DNA of 37,426 nucleotides from a virus, in IMG/VR virus record IMGVR_UViG_3300024273_001986, positions 1-37,426 of that record; one strand, 5' to 3'. This document shows, one piece after another, positions 12,844 through 21,411 of the stretch. Position 1 is the stretch's first letter, and each line of letters starts with the position of its first letter. The notes beneath the pieces are model-generated. The model ran no database searches, was not told where the DNA came from, and worked only from the letters and a program-made list of their open reading frames with translations. The translations under genes were made by a program, and so were the position numbers.

Positions 12844-13691
12844 ATTGAATCTAAATCTATCTTTTGATTAACACTGCTATTACAAAGTTGATAACTATCT
12901 TTAAAGGGACAATATTTACAAGATTCTTTTCTTTTTTCTAACTTTGCTTTTTTAAACAATTTTTTTATAAAAATATCCCTAGTTGTTTTTGCTAAATCAT
13001 CTAAAGTTTCTTCCATCAATTCTTCAGATGTATCTATTTCAACATTTTGAATGTAACCATTACCTTCTATGCCTTTTAATTTCCTTCTACTTAAAACAAC
13101 ATATTTACACTCTATGTCTGATAGGTTTATTTTCTTTTTTGTTGCATAAAAATATTTATAAAATATCATTTGAGATAAAAAAGTTTTATCTTTATTTTTG
13201 GACTCTAAATCCCAAGGGTAGGTAGAAGTCTTCCAGTCTATAATTGTATACTTCCCAGTTTTTTTGTGCTTTAAAACTAAGTCTATAAAGCCTACAAAAT
13301 AATAATCTTTATACATAGGTTCTATAATCATTTCTTCTGAGCCTATGAATATATATTTTTCAGAAAGTCTTTCCGTAGGTATTAGTTTTAATATATCTAT
13401 ACCTTGTATTGTGAATTCTTCTAGCCTATTAAAGTCGGGGTAATCTTTCATATTATCCATAACCAACTTTTTAAACATGTACGTAAAGTTATTTATGCGC
13501 TCTTCTTCGTTTAATTTATACTCTACACCTTTCCTTAGAGAATCGTGAATAGCATCCCCAAAGTAGGCATATATAGATGGAATAAAATCAGGAGCTTTTA
13601 TTATGTTTTCCAAATAGTATCTATGACCACATTCTTTATATCTTGAATATTTGGAATAGCTTATTTTTATGTTTTTATATTCTGATGACAT
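12840..13691 (-). CDS. PD-(D/E)XK nuclease with Fe-S cluster, Cas4/RecB-like
   Basis: 283 residues from ATG 13691; an upstream ATG at 13709 adds six residues. The layout is that of Cas4/RecB-type nucleases: SYSKYSRYKECGHRYYL with C21, FGDAIHDSL with H49, FVGFIDLVL with D137, YTIIDWKTS with D152 and K154 (the D-x-K of the catalytic motif), and three Cys at the end in CKYCPFKDSYQLC (C258, C261, C270). These with C21 can bind a 4Fe-4S cluster. Such nucleases act on DNA ends in recombination or repair. No cas genes or CRISPR array are nearby. On the minus strand TATAAATACTTTG (13719-13707) lies just upstream. Confidence 0.88.
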   Translation of the reverse strand: MSSEYKNIKISYSKYSRYKECGHRYYLENIIKAPDFIPSIYAYFGDAIHDSLRKGVEYKLNEEERINNFTYMFKKLVMDNMKDYPDFNRLEEFTIQGIDILKLIPTERLSEKYIFIGSEEMIIEPMYKDYYFVGFIDLVLKHKKTGKYTIIDWKTSTYPWDLESKNKDKTFLSQMIFYKYFYATKKKINLSDIECKYVVLSRRKLKGIEGNGYIQNVEIDTSEELMEETLDDLAKTTRDIFIKKLFKKAKLEKRKESCKYCPFKDSYQLCNSSVNQKIDLDSI

Positions 13692-13759
13692 TATGATGCA
13701 ATATACCAAAGTATTTATAAAATTCCAACTATTTATCTAATAGCTTATACACATAATAA

Positions 13760-14380
13760 ATGAGAAGATTTATATCAGAAATATTAGAAACAGAACTTAT
13801 GGAAGTTATGATTCTTAAAGAGCATAAAGAAGATGTTAGTGATGGCTTGCGTTACCACATAGACAAAGGTATAAGTGTTCACAACTCTATATATAGATAT
13901 ACTTCAGAAAATCATATAAGCTTAATAAATGAAGTTAAGTCATTATATGCAAAGAACTCTATTGTACTTTGCGAAAATGATGAAAGTATAATCAAAAGTG
14001 ATGCTGGTATGCTGGGTGATTTTGAAGGCGATTTAGTTCTTTTAGATTTACCATTTGAAGAAAGAGAGCCTGGCTTAGATGAGGCTACTTATAAGGGCAA
14101 AGAAGTAGAGTTAAACAAACCCAAAAGGGGAGGGAGTAAGAAATTTTACGTGTTCGTAAAAAATTCCGACACTGGTAAGGTGATAAAGGTTTCATTCGGC
14201 GCAAAAGATGGGGGGGGTAAATTGGCAGTTAAACTCAAAGACCCTGATGCTAGAAAAAGGTTTGCAGATAGACACAACTGTGAAAGCAAGAATGATAAAA
14301 CAAAACCAGGATACTGGTCATGTAGGCTTCCTAGATATGCAAAAATGTTAGGATTGAGCGGACAGGGAAAGTGGTGGTAG
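13760..14380 (+). CDS. Hypothetical protein with RHNC/GYWSCRLPRYAK module
   Basis: 206 residues. The N-terminal tag is MRRFISEILETELMEVM. Residues 100-190 include YKGKEVELNKPKRGGSKKF, a beta-rich stretch (YVFVKNSDTGKVIKVSFG) and KRFADRHNCES...GYWSCRLPRYAKMLGL, a short Cys/Arg module I recall in many marine T4-like phage proteins, usually next to head or structural genes. Ends GQGKWW. The gene contains a run of eight G at 14210-14217 (Gly codons), rare in this AT-rich genome. A CTATTTAT motif is at 13729-13736. Confidence 0.75.
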   Translation: MRRFISEILETELMEVMILKEHKEDVSDGLRYHIDKGISVHNSIYRYTSENHISLINEVKSLYAKNSIVLCENDESIIKSDAGMLGDFEGDLVLLDLPFEEREPGLDEATYKGKEVELNKPKRGGSKKFYVFVKNSDTGKVIKVSFGAKDGGGKLAVKLKDPDARKRFADRHNCESKNDKTKPGYWSCRLPRYAKMLGLSGQGKWW

Positions 14381-14398
14381 ACAAGATTAATTGATGTG

Positions 14399-15541
14399 AT
14401 GGACGATATTAATAAAAACAAAAAACAAAATTTACCATTTAAAGAAAAGGTAGATGGAGATTTTGTTGTTAGAAAATTTTCTGACCTATTGAAAGAAGGT
14501 GAGCTTGTTTGGCATAGAGATATAGAGGATAGAATAATATTCCCCTTACACGAAAGTGATTGGAAAATACAAATAGACAACGAAATTCCACAACCTCTAA
14601 ATGTTGATAATCCTGTATTTATAAAGTCAGAACAATTTCACAGGCTAATAAAAGGAACTGGTGAATTAGAGGTTAAAGTTTATAAAAGCAAATTACCTAA
14701 TGATAAAACTGTTTTACAAAAAATAATATCAGAAACATTAGAATTGTTTCTAGAAAAAAGAGGTGCTGACTCTGAAACAAAAAAGGGAAGAAAGGTACCT
14801 GGGAAATATTTGACATCTAAATCTAAAAGCAAAAGGTCTCAAATGAAAAAGGAGATAGATAAATTTGCTAACAAAAAATCTTCTGACCCAAAAGCTTATA
14901 CTAAGCAATGGAAAGCTGACAAAGGTGAGTACACAGAAAAAAGTGACGCGACTTTAGCTTATAAAAAAATGTACGGAGAGACTTTTGAGGTTTTAAAAGA
15001 TAAAAAAAATAAATTATCTCAATCCTTTAAAAAGTTTAAAGAAATAGCATTAAGAGAAAAAAGAGAAACTATACAAGCGTTTAAAATATGCAAAAAAATA
15101 CTCGCGAAAAAAGATGTATCCAAAGAAGAGGTGCATTTTTTAAAAGAGCAATCTAAAGATTTAGCGAAAATAGTTGGAGTTATGGCTATGGGCTCAATTT
15201 CAATGGCTATACCAATTGCTCTAGAAGGCATTTTAAACAAAAAGTATGGCATATCAATAATGCCAAAGAGTCAAGAAGGTTTGAGTGAATCCAAAAGTAA
15301 CGACAAAGGGTTAAAGAAAAAGTCAAAAGATTCTAGCATACCTTATTATATATTAAAGCAAGTTTATAACAGGGGAATGGCTGCTTGGAGAACAGGTCAC
15401 AGACCTGGTGTTGCTCAAAATCAGTGGGCTATGGGAAGAGTTAATAGTTTTATAACAGGTTCGGGCGGTGCTAGAAAGGCAGATGCTGATTTGTGGTCTA
15501 AAGCCAAAAAGGCTAAAGCAAAGAAAAAAAGTAAGAAGTAA
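14399..15541 (+). CDS. Basic multi-module protein, putative head/virion associated
   Basis: 380 residues from ATG 14399; a GTG at 14396 is also possible. Residues 1-95 form a compact domain (WHRDIEDRIIFPLHESDWKI). A tag-like helix VLQKIISETLELFLEKRG is near 105-122. A Lys/Ser-rich segment, KKGRKVPGKYLTSKSKS, leads to a basic helical region ending YKKMYGETF. A hydrophobic stretch (IVGVMAMGSISMAIPIALEGIL, about 259-280) could insert in a membrane. The C-terminus VYNRGMAAWRTGH...QWAMGRVNSF...KADADLWSKA has a signature I know from marine phage and large-virus proteins of unknown function. Poly-basic tail. May be injected with DNA, a speculation. Starts 18 nt after the 13760 gene. Confidence 0.72.
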   Translation: MDDINKNKKQNLPFKEKVDGDFVVRKFSDLLKEGELVWHRDIEDRIIFPLHESDWKIQIDNEIPQPLNVDNPVFIKSEQFHRLIKGTGELEVKVYKSKLPNDKTVLQKIISETLELFLEKRGADSETKKGRKVPGKYLTSKSKSKRSQMKKEIDKFANKKSSDPKAYTKQWKADKGEYTEKSDATLAYKKMYGETFEVLKDKKNKLSQSFKKFKEIALREKRETIQAFKICKKILAKKDVSKEEVHFLKEQSKDLAKIVGVMAMGSISMAIPIALEGILNKKYGISIMPKSQEGLSESKSNDKGLKKKSKDSSIPYYILKQVYNRGMAAWRTGHRPGVAQNQWAMGRVNSFITGSGGARKADADLWSKAKKAKAKKKSKK

Positions 15542-15543
15542 TT

Positions 15544-16137
15544 ATGTTATCCGAGTCTTACATAAAAAGAAATAAAGAGTTAGCTGGTATTTTGGTACAA
15601 GAAAGTGCTGAAGACTTTTCTGCAAGCAACACTAGAGTCCCATTCAGTACAGACTTAATGACACAAGCGATACTTCAAGGTAGAGAGGTTGGGATACTAT
15701 ATAAAGGCGATGACATGATAGCTCAATCTGGTAAATATAGAGTTATATATCCTGTGGCAATGGGCATGTCTAAGGCGGGGAATCGTGTCATAAGAGCAGT
15801 ACACAAGGTGGGTCAGTCAGAATCAGAAGCTGGTAAAACGAGCGTCAGAAGTGCTGAGGCTAAAAACGTGTGGCGACTTTTTAAAGCTAGTAACATTAGG
15901 GGCATGTGGTTTACGGGTGACTTTTTTAATTTCAATCCTAAAAGCTATAACCCAAACGATAGGGGTATGAGTACTGTAGAGGTTAGTTTCAGTCTGACTA
16001 AGGCACAAAAGTTCCAACAAGAGTTCGTCACAAAACAGGAGGAAGCAAATGAGCTCAGGTCTAAAGTTAGAAGGTTTAAAGAAGCTGGGGCTCGTGATTT
16101 AGAGCAACCCTATAAAGACCCAGAAACTAGAATTTAA
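15544..16137 (+). CDS. WYL-like domain protein with N-terminal ESYIxRxKxLAG motif
   Basis: 197 residues. The N-terminus MLSESYIKRNKELAGILVQES matches those at 11882 and 12262. Residues 38-135 resemble a WYL-type ligand or nucleic-acid binding domain: AILQGREVGILYKG, GKYRVIYPVAMGMSKAGNRV, IRAVHKVG, VWRLFKASNIRGMWF. There is no HTH domain. The C-terminal 50 residues are a charged helix. WYL domains often regulate transcription, but here fusion to the shared tag suggests a virion or delivered protein. Moderately sure of WYL. The stop overlaps the Mre11-Rad50 gene by 4 nt. Confidence 0.68.
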   Translation: MLSESYIKRNKELAGILVQESAEDFSASNTRVPFSTDLMTQAILQGREVGILYKGDDMIAQSGKYRVIYPVAMGMSKAGNRVIRAVHKVGQSESEAGKTSVRSAEAKNVWRLFKASNIRGMWFTGDFFNFNPKSYNPNDRGMSTVEVSFSLTKAQKFQQEFVTKQEEANELRSKVRRFKEAGARDLEQPYKDPETRI

Positions 16138-19100
16138 GCAGAAACTTCTTTAGGAACACTTTTAGAAACAATATTATTTCTATTATTTACATCAAACACA
16201 GATATTCCTGCCATAGGGTTTTCTTTTATTTGTTCATCAGTTAAAGTTGACCTATTTTTAGTTACTTGAATTATGTTGTCAACAAAGTCTTTAATTTCAT
16301 TTTTATGAGTTATAATCCAAGTGTTTTTGTACTTACCTTTTAAGTAATAAAATACAGACTGCATAGCTATAGTTAAATCGTTATCTAGAGCACCAAACCC
16401 CTCATCTATAATGCACAGTGATGGCTTAGTTAATGAGCTTACAAAGTGAAGGGAGTCTCTTATTGCTACACTTCCTATGAATTTTTGTGCACCTGAAGCC
16501 ATAGTCATTGGTAAGGCATCTTTTTCAATGGAGTTAAAATAAAACAACTCCTTAATGTCACCATTCTTTTTTATAGTCATTTCCATCTTAAAGTCAACTA
16601 AGTTTTTCAAAATAGAATTTATTTTGTAATTAATTACAGGCAACTTTTGTCTTATTATTCTTGCAGGAATTCCGTCTCTATGTACTGCCTGTAAGTATAT
16701 AGCATATTTACTGAAAGAAGACTCTGCTTTTTTTATAGTTCCTATCTTTTCTTCTAAATTTTCTTTATTGTTCTGGGATAGTTTTAAGTCTGATTTAATT
16801 GAAGTCAATTTATCATTAAGTTGATTTATGATTAATCTTAAAGATTTTTTCTCATCTTCATTTAGCTTGATTTCTAAATTTATATTTTCATTAATTTTCA
16901 ATGAACTCTTATTAGATTCTAATATAGAAATATCTTTCTCTATTTTTTCAATCTTTGTTTTTAAATTTAGTATTTCACTTTTTGCTGTATTTAATGAAGT
17001 GTTTTTAGATTCCACTAAACTATTGTGTTTATTTATTTCAGAAATCTTTTGAGATAACTCTAAGACACTTTTTAAATCATCTATTTTAACTTTATTTTCT
17101 TTTAAAGAATTTTTTAAAGAACCAATTTTGTTTTCTTGTTTTCCAAAATGTATATTATGATTACTTATATCTTTAGACTTTTTTATTTCAGACTTTTTAT
17201 CTGTTATAAACTTTATGCCTCTCTCAATTTTCTGTGTACAATCATTTTGCAAATCCACATCAGCTTTCTGTTCAACATTTCCGCATGTAGGACACTTCTT
17301 CCCCTTAGAAACCTCTAATTTATCATTAAGCTTTATTAGGGCAGACTCTGCTTTCAAAATGCCTTCTTTTATAGGCTCTACATCTATTTCTTTCTGTAAA
17401 GGATTGTTTTTTACCCATTCATTAAGGGATTTGAATTCATTTTTTTCAGTTTCAAACTTTTTTCTACAAAGCTTAAGATTATCATTAATTATATCAACAC
17501 TTGATGTAGATTCTTTAGGGACTTCTTTTTTAAAATTAGAAGACACCCAATCAATTAACTCAGATTCTGTTGACGTATTAGTAGATAGTTGTATTTTCAG
17601 TTTTTCAATAGCACTTTTTGCAGAATTAATATCTTTATAGTTTGTGGGCTCTACTTTTATTAAAGTTTTCGTCAATTCTAATATTTTAGAATCCTGAACC
17701 TCCACCAACTTATCAGTATCTAACTTTTCTTGCTTGTACTTTTTTAATAATTTATTATTTTCAACTATAAACACTTCTTCTTTAGCAATGGATTCTTTAT
17801 GCTCTTTTGAGCTGCCTAGATATTTTTGTTTTGACTTTATGTCGTTGAATATCTTTTTTGCATAATCATACCTATCTCTAAAAACTTCAAGACCTAGGTA
17901 TTTGTTTATCAAATCATTTTTAGGTTGCTGACTCATATCTAAAAAATTTCCCTCACCACCTTGGGCTTGTAATACTATTTTTGTAAAATCATCAAACTTT
18001 CCTATAGACTCTATAATAATATTATTTCTCTCAGTTTTTTCAGTAGCAGATTTGTCAGAGTCTATTGATTTCCAAACCTTTTTCCCCTCAGCATTTTCTT
18101 TTAACACCTTATATTCAACTCCATAAGAAACATCGGGGGTACCATCTTTTTTAGTCCTAACCTTTACAGTTCTCTCTATATAAAACTTCTGAGAATCAAT
18201 AGTTAGATAAACACGACCACCAGCCTTATCGCTTTCTGTATACATGTTTGTTAATCTATGAGCCTCTCCTCCTCCCAATATTTTTCTATAAGCAATCCAA
18301 ACAAGGGCTCTAATTAAATTAGTTTTTCCTTTAAAATTTTTTCCAAAAATACCAGTAACCCCAGACATTTCATTAAAATTAAAAACAGTTTTTTGTTCTG
18401 GGAAGCTGAAAAGATTCCAAACTTCAATTCCATCTAGGAACCATTTTTTACCCTTTTCTGAAGAGTGATTTAGTTCTTTATCTATTTTTCTAGAAAGTTC
18501 TAAAACCTCTTCTTCATTATCATATTCACTATTTTCCACAAAATCTTTCAATAAAGACTCAAACTCATCTACATTAGTATAGTCTTTTTCTTCCTCAATT
18601 GATATTCCGTCTATCTCTTCCTGCTTACTTACTTGTTTAAAGTTAACGTTTATAACTTCACAGCCATACTTACTCTTTATTAACTTTTCTATCTGCTTCT
18701 CCTTCTCTACTGAATAATCTTCTTCAAAAGCCTCCCAAGTAACTGAAACTTTTGTTTTTTTAGGATTATTAGAAAGAGTCAAGCTGTCCACCCTTTCTTC
18801 AAAAAGCTCTCCTTTGGATATGTGTAAGCTAGAAAAGCCATAATCATTAGGTATAAACTTTCTTGAGAAAGTCTTCTTTTTTAAATCCCAAACAATGTAA
18901 CCCTTGTCAATAGTCTCTCCATAATCCTGTTGTATTAAACTTCCAGGGTATGCTATATTTTCTGTTGCTGATATTTTTAAGGAAAATGATTGATGCTCAT
19001 GTATATCTCCCAACATTACAATGTCAAAATTATTAAATGTGCTGAGCTTCATCATATATTCGCTATCGTGTAGCTCATAGCCATTATTGCCCCTTGAACC

Positions 19101-19634
19101 ATATACTGGGCCGTGGTACATTGCGATATATGTTTTATTTTTATCTTTTTTATTTAAAGTTAAAATCTCATTATCTAAACAAGAATATATACCATAAACT
19201 ATATCGTTATTTATTTCATAGAAACCGCTGTGAAGAAAGAAGAATATACCATGTCCACTCCCTTTGTGTTTTGGCAATTTTTCAACACCTTTTTCAACAA
19301 TATACCCATCACTAATTAATTTAACTATAGGCTCAATAGAATTTCCTTGGTCTAAAGATTGTAGATTTAAATCATGATTACCTAATATTAAGTCAACTGG
19401 CGCTATTTGAGAGAGTTCCTTCAGAAACCATCCAGCCAACTCTAAGGCATTAGGAGATAGATTTATTTTTATATGAAATAAATCTCCTGTTATTGCAATT
19501 CTTTTTAAATTTTGAGATTTTAAATCATCTATAGTTCTTTGAAAAACAATTTTATACTCCTTATGTCTACTGCCATACCTAATGTGAACATCAGATATAT
19601 GCGCTATTGAATCATTTATTTTAACTGTGCTCAT
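16134..19634 (-). CDS. Fused Mre11-Rad50 (SbcD-SbcC) nuclease/ATPase, equivalent of T4 gp47+gp46
   Basis: 1166 residues in one frame. Residues 1-380 are an Mre11/SbcD phosphoesterase: HISDVH 12-17, GDLFH 50-54, GNHD 85-88, YHGP 173-176, GDIHEH 209-214, the metal-binding set of the family. Residues 405-1166 are Rad50/SbcC: Walker A GIFGKNFKGKTNL about 428-440, two long coiled-coil arms, a zinc hook KKCPTCGN (C781, C784), signature ASGAQKF about 1046-1052 (usually LSGGE), Walker B LCIIDEGFGALD 1073-1084 and switch His at about 1110. The complex processes DNA ends for recombination-dependent replication. T4 has two genes; here one chain carries both. It is translated after the primase with a 14-nt overlap. 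Confidence 0.95.
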   Translation of the reverse strand: MSTVKINDSIAHISDVHIRYGSRHKEYKIVFQRTIDDLKSQNLKRIAITGDLFHIKINLSPNALELAGWFLKELSQIAPVDLILGNHDLNLQSLDQGNSIEPIVKLISDGYIVEKGVEKLPKHKGSGHGIFFFLHSGFYEINNDIVYGIYSCLDNEILTLNKKDKNKTYIAMYHGPVYGSRGNNGYELHDSEYMMKLSTFNNFDIVMLGDIHEHQSFSLKISATENIAYPGSLIQQDYGETIDKGYIVWDLKKKTFSRKFIPNDYGFSSLHISKGELFEERVDSLTLSNNPKKTKVSVTWEAFEEDYSVEKEKQIEKLIKSKYGCEVINVNFKQVSKQEEIDGISIEEEKDYTNVDEFESLLKDFVENSEYDNEEEVLELSRKIDKELNHSSEKGKKWFLDGIEVWNLFSFPEQKTVFNFNEMSGVTGIFGKNFKGKTNLIRALVWIAYRKILGGGEAHRLTNMYTESDKAGGRVYLTIDSQKFYIERTVKVRTKKDGTPDVSYGVEYKVLKENAEGKKVWKSIDSDKSATEKTERNNIIIESIGKFDDFTKIVLQAQGGEGNFLDMSQQPKNDLINKYLGLEVFRDRYDYAKKIFNDIKSKQKYLGSSKEHKESIAKEEVFIVENNKLLKKYKQEKLDTDKLVEVQDSKILELTKTLIKVEPTNYKDINSAKSAIEKLKIQLSTNTSTESELIDWVSSNFKKEVPKESTSSVDIINDNLKLCRKKFETEKNEFKSLNEWVKNNPLQKEIDVEPIKEGILKAESALIKLNDKLEVSKGKKCPTCGNVEQKADVDLQNDCTQKIERGIKFITDKKSEIKKSKDISNHNIHFGKQENKIGSLKNSLKENKVKIDDLKSVLELSQKISEINKHNSLVESKNTSLNTAKSEILNLKTKIEKIEKDISILESNKSSLKINENINLEIKLNEDEKKSLRLIINQLNDKLTSIKSDLKLSQNNKENLEEKIGTIKKAESSFSKYAIYLQAVHRDGIPARIIRQKLPVINYKINSILKNLVDFKMEMTIKKNGDIKELFYFNSIEKDALPMTMASGAQKFIGSVAIRDSLHFVSSLTKPSLCIIDEGFGALDNDLTIAMQSVFYYLKGKYKNTWIITHKNEIKDFVDNIIQVTKNRSTLTDEQIKENPMAGISVFDVNNRNNIVSKSVPKEVSA

Positions 19635-20685
19635 TTTGGTCTTTTAATATTTCTGATTTCATTTTTTCCCACTCACTTTTTAAACCTTTCTCATCTACAC
19701 AATCTCTCTTTTTTACACTTTCTTTAAGTGCAAATTTTTGAAACATATATTGAAAATCTAACTTTCTACAAGTTTTCAAAAGTTCAATTGTAGCTTGTTT
19801 TCCATTTGCTTTATGAAACTCATCTATATCGTCTGGTATTTCGACAAAGTAAACATCTAATCCGTAAGAGCTAAGTTTATTGTAAATTTCTATACTATCA
19901 TAAAGAGCATCTTCATCTAAGCACAAAACGACCCTAGTGTTGTGTTCTACCAACTTCTTTATAATTACATTAGCTGGCTCCTTTCCAAGCATAGGTACAG
20001 AATTGTATATACATGCTGCATCAAAAACTCCCTCAACTAAAAAAACGGGTATATCAAAGTTTACATTTTTAGAATTAAATATAATTTCAGTTCTAGCAAC
20101 CTCTTCCTTTGGGGGTCCCATGTAATTAGGCTTTACGACATCATAATATGTTCTTCCAACATAATAATTTATTTGACCATATTCATTATATGAAGGGAAT
20201 ACTACTCTATACTTTCTATTACCCTTATTCTCTGTATATCCTATATTGTGCTTTTTTATCTTATCCCAGTCCCAACCCCTCTCTTTAGTCATGTACCTTA
20301 AGGCAGCTTTGTAATATTTTGAATCACTTTTCTTGGACATGTATTTAAAACCTTCTGGCAAAGAGCATGAAATCATGTCGTTATACTCCTCTGACTTCTT
20401 TTCTTTTTTAAAGGCTTTTTTTCTTGGGACAACTAATGATACCCTATCTAAATCGTCTTTGTTTCCATATTCTGAAACCAATTTGTGTACGTGACCTTTA
20501 TATTTACATTTCCAACATTGGAATATGTGATTTTGAGAATTGTATGCAAGATTATATTTATCCTCATCATTTCTACAAACTCTACTTTTGCAATTGAACT
20601 CATACTCTTTAATGTCACCAGTTTTCTTAGGTGAACCGAATATTCTTTCTAATATAGATGTGACTATTTGCTTATTATTTTCCAA
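19621..20685 (-). CDS. DNA primase (zinc ribbon plus TOPRIM)
   Basis: 354 residues. The N-terminal zinc-binding region has C32, C37, C57, C60 and H65 (CKSRVC, FQCWKCKYKGHVHKL), like CHC2-type primases. A primase core follows (WDWDKIKKHNIGYTENKG, KYRVVFPSYNEYGQINYYVGR). The TOPRIM fold has VFLVEGVFDA (E218, D222) and LCLDEDALYDS (D257, D259). It makes RNA primers for lagging-strand synthesis; no helicase domain is fused. The start is TTG 20685: an in-frame stop lies five codons upstream, and the next Met would remove the zinc region. Precedes and overlaps the Mre11-Rad50 gene by 14 nt in a replication operon. Confidence 0.9.
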   Translation of the reverse strand: MENNKQIVTSILERIFGSPKKTGDIKEYEFNCKSRVCRNDEDKYNLAYNSQNHIFQCWKCKYKGHVHKLVSEYGNKDDLDRVSLVVPRKKAFKKEKKSEEYNDMISCSLPEGFKYMSKKSDSKYYKAALRYMTKERGWDWDKIKKHNIGYTENKGNRKYRVVFPSYNEYGQINYYVGRTYYDVVKPNYMGPPKEEVARTEIIFNSKNVNFDIPVFLVEGVFDAACIYNSVPMLGKEPANVIIKKLVEHNTRVVLCLDEDALYDSIEIYNKLSSYGLDVYFVEIPDDIDEFHKANGKQATIELLKTCRKLDFQYMFQKFALKESVKKRDCVDEKGLKSEWEKMKSEILKDQNEHS

Positions 20686-20737
20686 TACAGAGATTTATAA
20701 TAAACAAATATACGCTAAAAAGATTTTTTAAACAATT

Positions 20738-21319
20738 TTACAACTCTATTTCTTTTATGATATTCTTTTCAGTTATATGTCTAGTAACAATATCTGCATA
20801 TCCAACAACATAAGCATCAGACATATCAAAATTCTCATCTCTAAGTTTGTGAGTTTTTTTAGAGTAAACCCAATTTATTTGGGGCTCTTTTTCAACGACT
20901 TTTTCCCAAATTAAATACTTTTTATTTGGAGCACTCTTGGGTAGTGTAAGATTTGGAAATGCTGTTTTTCTTGCAGTTTGTACATTATAGTACCTTGGCT
21001 CTATCTTAAATTTTCTATAAACATACAAACTAACAAAAGCATTCATTGTGGTTAGTTTTTGTATCGTTTCCGCATTTGAAAACTTACCCTTAAAAGCTTT
21101 TAGTGGCTCTTCTATTGATATGTGTTTTAATTTATTTTTACCTTTTTCTAAATTAATTGCAGAACTTAACTTTTCAAAATGCTCAACAAAATCATCTAAT
21201 CTTTGAAATAAGTTTGTCTTTGGTTTAAATTTAATGTATTCTAAATTACAAAGCTTATCATCTTTGTCAAAAAGAGCAATTCCAATTACTGTTGTAGAAA
21301 TATCTAATCCTAAAGTCAT
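20738..21319 (-). CDS. ruvC: RuvC-like Holliday junction resolvase
   Basis: 193 residues from ATG 21319; GTG at 21331 would add four. RNase H-fold RuvC features: MTLGLDISTTVIGIALFD with D6, HISIEEPLKAF with E70/E71, and ENFDMSDAYVVGYADIV with D165 and D168, the four-acid active-site pattern. It cuts branched DNA in recombination and before packaging; T4 uses the unrelated gp49. First gene in the minus replication block, 52 nt before the primase. The symbol is by family; orthology to bacterial RuvC is not implied. Confidence 0.85.
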   Translation of the reverse strand: MTLGLDISTTVIGIALFDKDDKLCNLEYIKFKPKTNLFQRLDDFVEHFEKLSSAINLEKGKNKLKHISIEEPLKAFKGKFSNAETIQKLTTMNAFVSLYVYRKFKIEPRYYNVQTARKTAFPNLTLPKSAPNKKYLIWEKVVEKEPQINWVYSKKTHKLRDENFDMSDAYVVGYADIVTRHITEKNIIKEIEL

Positions 21320-21361
21320 ATTTTTTTTCACTAAATTATAATATTATAAAAAAAAGTAAAC

Positions 21362-21389
21362 AAAAAAGCCCTCAAATGTGTGAGGGCTT
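21362..21389 (-). terminator. Intrinsic terminator of the minus structural operon
   Basis: On the minus strand: AAGCCCTCA/TGAGGGCTT 9-bp stem, 6-nt loop, directly followed by TTTTTT (21367-21362, sharing the A:T base of the stem). It lies 23 nt after the stop of the gene at 21412 and before the resolvase gene, separating the structural from the replication block. Confidence 0.85.
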
Positions 21390-21411
21390 ATAGGGTTATT
21401 GTTTTTATTTT

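Noticed and set aside
12840-13691. Cas4 of a CRISPR system
   Set aside because: The nuclease is Cas4-like, but no cas1/cas2 or repeat-spacer array is in the window; a phage recombination nuclease is simpler.
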